Assembly: GCA_046597375.1 (NCBI GenBank)
Contig: JBKJKM010000163.1
Span: 1-25,273, forward strand
DNA from: DATLED01 sp046597375
Lineage (GTDB): Bacteria; Actinomycetota; Acidimicrobiia; Acidimicrobiales; CADCTF01
Length of the DNA stretch: 25,273 bases
Reading direction: 5' to 3'
Shown in pieces: positions 1 through 5,872 of the stretch (positions within the stretch are counted from its first letter, which is position 1; each line of letters opens with the position of its first letter). The notes below the pieces were generated by a model. That model searched no databases. It was given only the letters and a program-made list of their open reading frames with translations, and was not told where the DNA came from. A program made the translations under genes and the position numbers.

Positions 1-417
1 GCCGACGGCGTCGAGGTCCCAGCGGCCGTTGTCCTCGGTGATGGCGAGGGTGGCGATGGTGTCGCCGGCGGCGATGCCCGGGAGGAGCTCCTTCTTGGCG
101 GCGTCGTCGCCGCTGGTGAGGAGGGCATTGGCGGCGAGGGCCACGGTCGAGAAGTAGGGCGCGGCCAGGAGGGCACGGCCCATCTCCTCGAGCACGATGA
201 TGAGCTCGACGTAGGTGTAGCCAGATCCCCCGTACTCCTCGGGGATGGCGAGGCCCTGGAGACCGAGCTCCTGGCCCATCTGCTTCCAGACGGCCTTGTC
301 ATAGCCGTCCGTGGTCTCCATCAACTCACGCACGGCGCTCTCGGGGCTCTTGGTGTCGAGGAATCGGCGAACGCTCTTGCGCAGCTCTTCCTGCTCTTCA
401 GAGAAGGCGAAGTTCAT
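1..417 (-). CDS. Acyl-CoA dehydrogenase, N-terminal part (runs off window)
   Basis: The visible 139 residues start MNFAFSEEQEELRKSVRRFL, which is the classic helical N-terminal domain of flavin acyl-CoA dehydrogenases. They continue with GLQGLAIPEEYGGSG, the typical mid-domain glycine motif, and a stretch ending TLAITEDNG where the flavin-contact segment begins. The family oxidises acyl-CoA thioesters at the alpha-beta bond using FAD and passes electrons to ETF. The ATG at 417 is chosen because homology begins exactly there and no better start exists upstream. A TACGTT box lies 8 bases upstream, so the mRNA is probably leaderless or nearly so; no Shine-Dalgarno sequence is visible. The gene diverges from the toxin-antitoxin pair. 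The catalytic domain is outside the window, so substrate class (fatty acyl, steroid or other) cannot be judged. The reading frame is open to base 1. Confidence 0.9.
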   Translation of the reverse strand, partial: MNFAFSEEQEELRKSVRRFLDTKSPESAVRELMETTDGYDKAVWKQMGQELGLQGLAIPEEYGGSGYTYVELIIVLEEMGRALLAAPYFSTVALAANALLTSGDDAAKKELLPGIAAGDTIATLAITEDNGRWDLDAVG

Positions 418-425
418 GAAGCGGA

Positions 426-431
426 AACGTA
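426..431 (-). promoter_or_regulatory. Putative -10 box of the acyl-CoA dehydrogenase gene
   Basis: On the minus strand TACGTT is followed by 8 bases and then ATG (417). This fits the TANNNT -10 consensus with transcription starting at or within about 2 bases of the start codon. No convincing -35 box is seen. Confidence 0.4.
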
Positions 432-446
432 CTTCGACCCTCGAAG
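432..446. repeat. Inverted repeat CTTCGA-CCC-TCGAAG
   Basis: This is a perfect repeat with 6-bp arms and a 3-bp centre in the divergent intergenic region, just upstream of the acyl-CoA dehydrogenase -10 box. A related TTCGA-N3-TCGAA element is at 5833-5845. It could be an operator; the regulator is unknown. Confidence 0.35.
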
Positions 447-462
447 ATCGGCCACTGCTAGC

Positions 463-480
463 GTGTACACGTGTGGACAC
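463..480. promoter_or_regulatory. Imperfect repeat/palindrome, candidate toxin-antitoxin operator
   Basis: GTGTACAC-GT-GTGGACAC has two 8-bp half sites that match at 7 of 8 positions. It also holds the perfect 8-bp palindrome ACACGTGT at 467-474. It sits 38 bases upstream of the antitoxin start. A TAGCGT (-10-like) box at 459-464 overlaps it. VapB/Phd antitoxins normally autoregulate by binding palindromes placed like this, so an operator role is a reasonable inference. Confidence 0.4.
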
Positions 481-517
481 TATTTCCCCCTTCCCCCTGA
501 CAGAGGCACTGGCCAAG

Positions 518-787
518 GTGGGCGTCCGGGAGCTACGGGCCAACGTCGCCTCCCTGGTGCGCCGGGCGGCGTCGGGTGAACGGGTCGTCATCACCTCGGG
601 CGGAGTGCCGGTCGCGGTGCTCGGTCCGATCACACCGGACCCCGCCGGCGTCACCATCGACGATTTGATCGCCGCCGGCCTGCTCGTCCCTCCCGGGCGT
701 CTCGATCACCCACCGGAGCCCGACCCCGTCAGCCTGCCGGTCGACACCCGAAGTACCCGGGTGCTCGACGAGCTGCGCGGCGCATGA
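518..787 (+). CDS. Antitoxin, Phd/YefM-VapB-like
   Basis: The protein has 89 residues, starting VGVRELRANVASLVRRAASG and continuing ERVVITSGGVPVAVLGPI. This is the usual Phd/YefM N-terminal DNA-binding fold: VRELR, then a helix, then a beta strand ending in VA.L. The C-terminal half (about residues 45-89) is polar, Pro/Asp-rich and likely disordered until it wraps the toxin. I chose the GTG at 518 because the family begins at this point and an AGAGG lies 11 bases upstream; the longer open frame upstream has no family similarity. A PIN-domain gene follows 70 bases downstream, which supports an antitoxin role. It should neutralise the toxin and repress its own promoter. Confidence 0.8.
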   Translation: MGVRELRANVASLVRRAASGERVVITSGGVPVAVLGPITPDPAGVTIDDLIAAGLLVPPGRLDHPPEPDPVSLPVDTRSTRVLDELRGA

Positions 788-795
788 CACCCCGA

Positions 796-812
796 CTCCA
801 GGGATTTTGGAG
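796..812 (+). repeat. Small hairpin between antitoxin and toxin genes
   Basis: CTCCA (796-800) pairs with TGGAG (808-812) around a 7-base loop. A second pairing, CCGACT (792-797) with AGTCGG (821-826), is an alternative. The gap of 70 bases is long for a toxin-antitoxin operon. The hairpin may tune toxin expression, but this is only inference. Confidence 0.25.
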
Positions 813-857
813 ACCTCAGCAGTCGGTTTCGGGGTACCCAGCGTTCAAAAGTCCTCG

Positions 858-1265
858 GTGACGCTCTTCGTCGATACCTCGGCGTTGGTACAGCGCTACG
901 TCGCCGAGCCAGGGCGCGCGCTGGTGGTGGAGGCGATGGCCAGTGACCCAACATGGGTTGCATCGGCCCTCGCCCGCACGGAGGTGATGATCACGCTCCA
1001 CCAGCTCGCCGCCGGCCCCCGCCAGCAGTCGCGCCTGTGGTCGGCCTTCCGGGACGACTGGGACGCCATGGCCGTCGTGCCCGTTGACGACCGCTGCCTC
1101 GGCCGCGCCGCCGAGCTCGGCAGCTCCTTTGCCATGCGCGTCGTCGACGCCATCCACCTCGCCGCCGCCGACCGCCTTCCCCGCCCGGTACGGTTCCTCA
1201 CCTTCGACCGTCACCAGATCCCCGCCGCGGCCGCCCTCGGCTTCGAGGTCGTCTCGCCGCTGTGA
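858..1265 (+). CDS. PIN-domain ribonuclease toxin, VapC-like
   Basis: The product has 135 residues and the full PIN-domain acidic set: D6 in VTLFVDTSAL, E42 in ARTEV, D97 in RVVDAIHLAAA and D117 in FLTFDRHQ. PIN toxins are Mg/Mn-dependent endoribonucleases that cut tRNA or rRNA when freed from the antitoxin. The GTG at 858 is preferred because the family begins V/M-x-x-F-V-D-T-S. An in-frame TTG at 807 would add 17 residues with no family match. No strong ribosome binding site is visible, which suits a low-expression toxin. All catalytic residues are intact, so the toxin looks functional. Its RNA target cannot be predicted from the sequence. Confidence 0.87.
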   Translation: MTLFVDTSALVQRYVAEPGRALVVEAMASDPTWVASALARTEVMITLHQLAAGPRQQSRLWSAFRDDWDAMAVVPVDDRCLGRAAELGSSFAMRVVDAIHLAAADRLPRPVRFLTFDRHQIPAAAALGFEVVSPL

Positions 1266-1315
1266 CATGGTCTCGCTCTGCGGCGCCGCCTCCCGCCGAC
1301 TGAGAGACTGGGGGG

Positions 1316-1927
1316 ATGGGCACTCTGCACTACGAGGACACCGACGTCGAGATCCACAAGGTCGTGGTCGGGCCGGTCGACAACAACGTCTTCGTGGTGC
1401 GATGCAAGGCGACGGGCGATGCCGTTCTGCTCGATGCCGCCAACGAGCACGACCGCCTCTTGGAGCTGTGTCGCACCCTCGGCGTGCGCAAGGTGCGCGA
1501 GACCCATGGCCACTGGGACCACATCCAGGCCGTGCCCGCCGTGCGCGATGCCGGCTACGAGGTCGGCGTCACGGCCGCCGATGCCTCCATGCTCCCGTCC
1601 TACGACTTCGTCCTCGAGGACGACACCGTGATCGAGGTCGGTCGCCTCCGCCTGCGCACCATCGCCACGCCCGGCCACACGCCAGGATCGATGTGCTTCC
1701 TCATCGAGGGCTCGCCGGTGCTGTTGTCGGGCGACACGCTCTTCCCTGGTGGACCCGGTGCTACCAAGTTCCCTGGTAGCTCGTTCGAGTCGATCATCCG
1801 CTCGATCGACGACCGCATCTTCTCGAAGCTCGACGTCGGCACCATCGTGATGCCGGGACATGGCGACGACACCACCGTCGGCACCGAGCGACCACACCTC
1901 CAGGAATGGGTCGACCGTGGGTGGTGA
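1316..1927 (+). CDS. Metallo-beta-lactamase-fold hydrolase (glyoxalase II-like)
   Basis: The product has 203 residues. Metal ligands are H64, H66, D68 and H69 in THGHWDH, H121 in ATPGHTPGS, D140 in LLSGDTLF and H182 in MPGHGDDT. These are the full two-metal site of the MBL superfamily. Closest overall layout is the glyoxalase II/thioesterase-like branch: short, no C-terminal glutathione-binding domain, and the TPGHTPGS loop. The substrate is unknown; a thioester or glutathione/mycothiol-type hydrolase is possible. ATG 1316 follows a G-rich run that may serve as ribosome binding site; a GAGACT box 6 bases upstream is a weak leaderless signal. The gene overlaps the downstream nitroreductase by 11 bases, so the two are probably co-translated. 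Confidence 0.88.
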   Translation: MGTLHYEDTDVEIHKVVVGPVDNNVFVVRCKATGDAVLLDAANEHDRLLELCRTLGVRKVRETHGHWDHIQAVPAVRDAGYEVGVTAADASMLPSYDFVLEDDTVIEVGRLRLRTIATPGHTPGSMCFLIEGSPVLLSGDTLFPGGPGATKFPGSSFESIIRSIDDRIFSKLDVGTIVMPGHGDDTTVGTERPHLQEWVDRGW

Positions 1928-2525
1928 GGACCTCGATCTTCTCTTCCGCCGGCGCTCGATCGCTCGCCTGACCGAGCCCGCACCGAGTGATCGTGAGCTC
2001 GACTCGATCCTGCGGGCTGGGGCCGCCGCCCCTGACCACGGAGAGCTCCGACCGTTCCGCTTCGTCGTCTTGCGCGGCGAGGCCAAAGACGCCTTCGGCT
2101 CGGTGTTGGCCGATGCCTACCTCCAGCGGGTGGCGGCGGTCGACGGTCGCCCCGAGCCGGCCAAGCTCGACAAGGAGCGGACGAAGCTCGGCCGCGCGCC
2201 GCTCGTCGTGATCGTGGCCGCCGTCCATGTCGACGATCAGAAGATTCCGTGGGACGACCAGGTGGGTGCGGCCAACGCCGCCGCCCAGAACCTGTTGTTG
2301 GCCGCCACCGCCCTCGGCTACGGATCGATGTGGCGCACCGGTGACATCGTGTTCGACCTGCACGTGAAATCGGCCATCGGCCTCTCGGAGCATGACGCCA
2401 TCGTCGGCTTCGTCTACCTCGGCACGCCCTACGAGGGAGGCGACAAGCCGCCGAACGATCCATCCCTCGATGGCCTGATGATCGAGTGGCCTACTGCGCC
2501 TTCCACTCCAACGTCGGTGTGTTGA
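1917..2525 (+). CDS. Nitroreductase-family FMN oxidoreductase
   Basis: The product has 202 residues. RRRSIARLTEPAPSD near the N-terminus is the FMN-phosphate-binding RRS motif. GAAAPDHGELRPFRFVVL matches the small YdjA-like branch (AP.HG..RPWRF). AAQNLLLAATALGYGSMWRTG and VGFVYLGTP are the other FMN/dimer motifs. These enzymes are homodimeric and use NAD(P)H to reduce nitro groups, quinones or enones. I chose GTG 1917 because AGGAA lies about 10 bases upstream and the FMN motif follows at once. The start lies inside the hydrolase gene (11-base overlap), and the 3' end overlaps the convergent DUF1353-like gene by 35 bases. The physiological substrate is not evident. Confidence 0.87.
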   Translation: MGGEDLDLLFRRRSIARLTEPAPSDRELDSILRAGAAAPDHGELRPFRFVVLRGEAKDAFGSVLADAYLQRVAAVDGRPEPAKLDKERTKLGRAPLVVIVAAVHVDDQKIPWDDQVGAANAAAQNLLLAATALGYGSMWRTGDIVFDLHVKSAIGLSEHDAIVGFVYLGTPYEGGDKPPNDPSLDGLMIEWPTAPSTPTSVC

Positions 2526-3081
2526 CGGCCTTGCGCGTCGGGCGACCGAGCAGTCGACGCCCGATCTTGTGGACCGTGAGCGGCACCCACACAATCCACT
2601 CCACGACGTAGAAGACACCGAGCGACGCGACGATCGTGGCCGCCGGGGGCAACACGATCGGGAGCGCCACCGCCGACAACAGGACGACCCGCCAGGCCTC
2701 CTGCGACCAACCCTTGGTGCCACCGGGCTTGAGGAGGGCGGCCCACCGCACCGCCGCCCACATCAACCACCGGCGCAGGAACGGCACCCCCAGCTCGCGC
2801 ATCGCCCGCCGGAACGTCGCGTCGGCGTCGACCCAGGAGATGGCACCTTCCGTCGCCAACTCGCGCCACAGGTGGTCGTGCAGCACCGCCGCCTTCGTGT
2901 ACCGGCCGTAGCGCGGCAACAACCACACGAACAGCCGGGGCACCGATGCGAAATCGGTGCCACTGCCGGTCGGCACCAGGAACGACTCCTCCTTGCCCGT
3001 GTACTCGAGCTGTTCCCGCGTCACCCAGTTGGTGTCGTCGATCTGTTCGACCACGACCTTGCTCTCCCGCCCGAACCCCAT
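2491..3081 (-). CDS. DUF1353-like protein with C-terminal membrane segments
   Basis: The product has 196 residues. The core SGTDFASVPRLFVWLLPRYG followed by GRYTKAAVLHDHLW is the signature of DUF1353, a small family of unknown function often found in phages and prophages. Here the domain (about residues 1-105) is followed by two hydrophobic segments (about 130-170), including VVLLSAVALPIVLPPAATIV, so the protein is probably membrane-anchored. The conserved His-Asp pair in VLHDHLW may be functional, but the activity is not known. ATG 3081 sits 6 bases after a TACGCT box, which suggests a leaderless mRNA. It diverges from the DinB-like gene and its end overlaps the nitroreductase gene tail to tail. 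Confidence 0.75.
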   Translation of the reverse strand: MGFGRESKVVVEQIDDTNWVTREQLEYTGKEESFLVPTGSGTDFASVPRLFVWLLPRYGRYTKAAVLHDHLWRELATEGAISWVDADATFRRAMRELGVPFLRRWLMWAAVRWAALLKPGGTKGWSQEAWRVVLLSAVALPIVLPPAATIVASLGVFYVVEWIVWVPLTVHKIGRRLLGRPTRKAVNTPTLEWKAQ

Positions 3082-3087
3082 GCGGGC

Positions 3088-3097
3088 AGCGTACGGT
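3088..3097. promoter_or_regulatory. Overlapping divergent -10 boxes (leaderless pair)
   Basis: Plus-strand TACGGT (3092-3097) is 7 bases from the GTG at 3105. Minus-strand TACGCT (3088-3093) is 6 bases from the ATG at 3081. The two boxes share the TA at 3092-3093. Both fit TANNNT boxes of leaderless mRNAs, and the whole intergenic region is only 23 bases. Confidence 0.5.
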
Positions 3098-3104
3098 GAC
3101 GCCC

Positions 3105-3653
3105 GTGATGGCGCCCGAGCGAACCTTCAGCTGTGAGGAGTGCGGCTTCGACGCCCGCACGATGTCGGAGGAGGACCTCGTTGCCGCCTGCTCGTCGTTC
3201 GCTCGGAAATTCCGGGCGCCGCTGACCCGGTTCCTTCCCGGTGAAGACGGAGGAGCAATGGTCCGCCTCCGGCCCGCTGAGGGTGTGTGGTCCGCCCTCG
3301 AATACGCCGCCCACGTGCGAGACGTCCTGTCGTTCTACCGGGAACGCATCGAACGCGTACTGGCCGACACCCGGCCGACGTTGCACGCCGTGGCGTTCGG
3401 CTCACGACCTGAAGAGGAGACCGCCAACGCGGAGGACCCGACGGTGGTGGCCGACAGAGTGTCGGCAGAGGCAACGGCACTGGGCGATCTTCTCGGCCGA
3501 CTCGACGAGGGCCAGTGGCAACGCATCGGCCTGTCGAGCGACGGAAGCGGCGCCGAGCGGACGGTGCGCGTGCTGGCGGAGCGGGCCGTGCACGACGCAT
3601 CCCACCACCTGCTCGACATCGGCCGATCCCTTCGCGCCGCCCGCTCGCGTTGA
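3105..3653 (+). CDS. DinB-like metal-binding four-helix protein
   Basis: The product is 182 residues from GTG 3105, or 181 from the adjacent ATG 3108. The DinB/mycothiol-isomerase fold is indicated by VWSALEYAAHVRDVLSFYRERI, then a long helix, then ERAVHDASHHLLDIGRSL. H in EYAAH and the H residues of HDASHH match the three-His metal site. Relatives are thiol-dependent (mycothiol or bacillithiol) transferases or stress proteins. The N-terminus carries CEECGFD, an extra CxxC that could bind zinc. GTG 3105 is favoured by a TACGGT box 7 bases upstream with no Shine-Dalgarno. The stop overlaps the TTG start of the next gene (TTGA), indicating coupling. Confidence 0.75.
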   Translation: MMAPERTFSCEECGFDARTMSEEDLVAACSSFARKFRAPLTRFLPGEDGGAMVRLRPAEGVWSALEYAAHVRDVLSFYRERIERVLADTRPTLHAVAFGSRPEEETANAEDPTVVADRVSAEATALGDLLGRLDEGQWQRIGLSSDGSGAERTVRVLAERAVHDASHHLLDIGRSLRAARSR

Positions 3654-4573
3654 CGCCACCGCCCCGGGCGCGTCCCGACGCTCCCGATGATGGGACGCTG
3701 GCGTGGGTCGCCCGTGCGGTGGGCGAAGGTCCGGTGGTGCGCGCTCGCCGCTTGACGGGCGGGGTCTCGACCTCGAGCCACCTGCTGGTGCTGCGGTCGG
3801 GGCGGGAGGTCGTGCTGCGCCGGCACTCGCCCCGCACGCTCGAGGAGGATCCCGGGATCGTCGCCGGCGAAGCGGCGACGCTGGCCCACGTCTCCGGACA
3901 TGGGCTCCCGACGCCGGACCTCGTGGCCGTCGACGCCGACGGGTCGGCCACGGGTGCCCGGCCGGCGATGGTGATGGGCCGCCTCCCTGGCCGGATCGAA
4001 CTCGCGCCGCGCGACCCGGATGCCTGGCTGCAACAGCTGGCGCACGCGCTGGCCCGCGTCCACTCCCTGCCGCCCGTCGCGCCGGGTGTGCCCGCTGAGC
4101 CGCTCGAGTTCCCGGCGCGCGAGCTCCCGCCATGGACGGCCCATTCCGAGCAGTGGGCCGACGCCATTGCCATCGTGGCGGCCGAGCCTCCTCCGTCGAC
4201 GCCGAGTGTGCTCACCCACGGCGACTTTCAGCACTTCAACCTGTTGTGGTCACGGGGTCGTCTGACCGGGATCGTCGACTGGAACGCGCCGAGCGCACGG
4301 CCGCCCGATGCGGACATTGGTCACTGTCGACTCAACCTCGTGATCCTGTACGGGACGGAGGTGGCCGACGACTTCCTGCGTCGCTACGAACGCGAGAGCG
4401 GTGGCCGGGTGGTCGACCCGTGGTGGGACCTCCGAGAGACCGTCGTGTTCCTGCCTTCGTGGTCGTCGACGATCGTGCGCCAGGTCGGCTCACGCATCCC
4501 CGTCGACGCCGACTCCATCCACCGACGCATCGACGCCCACCTCCAGACACTCCTGGGCCGCCTCGCCGGCTGA
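3650..4573 (+). CDS. Aminoglycoside phosphotransferase-family kinase-like protein
   Basis: The product has 307 residues. The catalytic loop is THGDFQHFNLLW (residues 189-200, catalytic D192) and the metal-binding motif is GIVDWNAP (D210). The ATP-grasping loop LTGGVSTSSHLL is followed by VVLRRHS. These place it in the APH/choline kinase/fructosamine kinase superfamily. The usual ATP-binding lysine is Arg here, as is common in the actinobacterial branch. The substrate is unknown; homoserine, sugar or small-amine phosphorylation, or acyl-CoA-linked functions, are known in the wider family. The TTG at 3650 overlaps the stop of the DinB-like gene by 4 bases and gives the expected N-terminus; I saw no better in-frame ATG or GTG nearby. 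The pair may act together on thiol or small-molecule detoxification, which is inference. Confidence 0.82.
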   Translation: MTPPPRARPDAPDDGTLAWVARAVGEGPVVRARRLTGGVSTSSHLLVLRSGREVVLRRHSPRTLEEDPGIVAGEAATLAHVSGHGLPTPDLVAVDADGSATGARPAMVMGRLPGRIELAPRDPDAWLQQLAHALARVHSLPPVAPGVPAEPLEFPARELPPWTAHSEQWADAIAIVAAEPPPSTPSVLTHGDFQHFNLLWSRGRLTGIVDWNAPSARPPDADIGHCRLNLVILYGTEVADDFLRRYERESGGRVVDPWWDLRETVVFLPSWSSTIVRQVGSRIPVDADSIHRRIDAHLQTLLGRLAG

Positions 4574-4578
4574 CCGCT

Positions 4579-4593
4579 GCGCCCAGCTGGCGC
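4579..4593. terminator. Possible hairpin between convergent genes
   Basis: GCGCC-CAGCT-GGCGC has 5-bp arms in the 29-base gap between convergent genes. There is no T-tract, so it would be at best a weak bidirectional terminator. Confidence 0.25.
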
Positions 4594-4602
4594 CCGTCGA
4601 CC

Positions 4603-5817
4603 TCAGTCGACGATCGCCGGGTACACCAGCGTCTTCAGTTGGTCACGGAAGTTGAAGGTGCCCGACGGGATCAGCTGGGTCATGAAGATGACGGTGAGCT
4701 CCTCGACCGGGTCGACCCAGAAGATTGTCGAGGCATACCCGCCCCACGTGTAGTCGCCGGCCGAGCTGACGACGCCGGTCTTCTCGGCGCCAAGGTTGAC
4801 CGCGACCGTGAGCCCGAAGCCCATGCCGGTGAAACCGACCTCGCCGAACCCACCGGGCATGGCGAACTCGGTCATCGAGCCACCACCGGGCAGATGATTG
4901 GAGGCCATGAGCTCGACGGTCTTGCGACCGAGGATGCGCACGCCGTCGAGCTCGCCGCCGTTGACGAGCATCTGGGCGAAGCGGAGATAGTCGGCGGTCG
5001 TCGAGACGAGGCCCCCACCGCCGGAGAGAAACGCACGGGGGGTCCGGTACCGACTGGTCTGCGGATCGTCGGCCAGCTTCAGGGTCTTGTCAGGCCGCCG
5101 GAAGTAGCTGGCAGAGAAGCGGTCGAGTTGGTCGTCGCCGACCATGAACCCCGTGTCGGTCATGCCGAGCGGGCCGAAGATCGCGTCCTGCAGGTAATCG
5201 TCGAAGGACTGACCCGAGAGGATTTCTACAAGCCGACCACACACATCGGTCGACATGCCGTAGAGCCAGCGAGTGCCAGGGTGGAACGCGAGTGGGGAGT
5301 CGGCCGCCTTCGTCATCACGTCGGCGAGGGTGTCGTTACCCTCCAGCATCGACCCGGCGAGGGTGCCGTCGGCGTTCGTGGCGCCGATGGCGCCGAAGCT
5401 CAGCCCGGACATGTGCATCAGCACGTCCTTGACCGACATCGGACGCTTGGGGTCGACGAGGCGTGACGTCCCATCCTCGGCCCGTTCCTTGACCTTGAGG
5501 CCCTTCCACTCGGGGATGTAGCGGTGCACCGGATCGTTCAGCTGGAACAGGCCCCGTTCGTAGAGGCTCAACAGGGCGACGCCCGTGATCGGCTTGGTCA
5601 TCGAGTAGATGCGCCAGATCGTGTCGTCCTCGACGGGCTTGTCGCGTTCGCGGTCCATCGAACCGAACGACCGGAAATAGCCGACCGAGCCATGGCGGGC
5701 GACGACGACCTGGCCACCGACGATCCGTCCGGGGGCGATGTATTGCCCTTCGAAGTGCTCGGTGATGCGCTCGAGGCGGCGGGCGTCCAGGCCGGCGGCG
5801 TCCGGATCGATCTTCAC
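4603..5817 (-). CDS. Serine hydrolase, beta-lactamase class C / family VIII esterase type
   Basis: The product has 404 residues. S72-M-T-K75 in IYSMTKPITG is the SxxK nucleophile/base motif. Y186 in WLYGMSTDVCG is the YxN-like tyrosine. A WGG in DYTWGGYASTIFW near the C-terminus replaces KTG. That combination is typical of family VIII carboxylesterases such as EstB rather than true beta-lactamases. MSVKDVLMHMSGL is the usual family helix. No signal peptide is seen, so the enzyme is probably cytoplasmic and acts on short esters. The GTG at 5817 is chosen since GGGGGA lies 5 bases upstream and homology starts there; the longer open frame upstream only reads the neighbouring gene out of frame. 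It lies 55 bases downstream of the transporter operon on the same strand. Confidence 0.88.
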   Translation of the reverse strand: MKIDPDAAGLDARRLERITEHFEGQYIAPGRIVGGQVVVARHGSVGYFRSFGSMDRERDKPVEDDTIWRIYSMTKPITGVALLSLYERGLFQLNDPVHRYIPEWKGLKVKERAEDGTSRLVDPKRPMSVKDVLMHMSGLSFGAIGATNADGTLAGSMLEGNDTLADVMTKAADSPLAFHPGTRWLYGMSTDVCGRLVEILSGQSFDDYLQDAIFGPLGMTDTGFMVGDDQLDRFSASYFRRPDKTLKLADDPQTSRYRTPRAFLSGGGGLVSTTADYLRFAQMLVNGGELDGVRILGRKTVELMASNHLPGGGSMTEFAMPGGFGEVGFTGMGFGLTVAVNLGAEKTGVVSSAGDYTWGGYASTIFWVDPVEELTVIFMTQLIPSGTFNFRDQLKTLVYPAIVD

Positions 5818-5832
5818 GTGTTCCCCCGATGG

Positions 5833-5845
5833 TTCGATACTCGAA
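5833..5845. repeat. Inverted repeat TTCGA-TAC-TCGAA
   Basis: This has 5-bp perfect arms and a 3-bp centre, 15 bases upstream of the serine hydrolase start. It shares TTCGA-N3-TCGAAG with the element at 432-446. It may be an operator for the same regulator, or a chance match. Confidence 0.3.
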
Positions 5846-5872
5846 GCACCGAGAGTAGTCCGGCGGCGGGAG

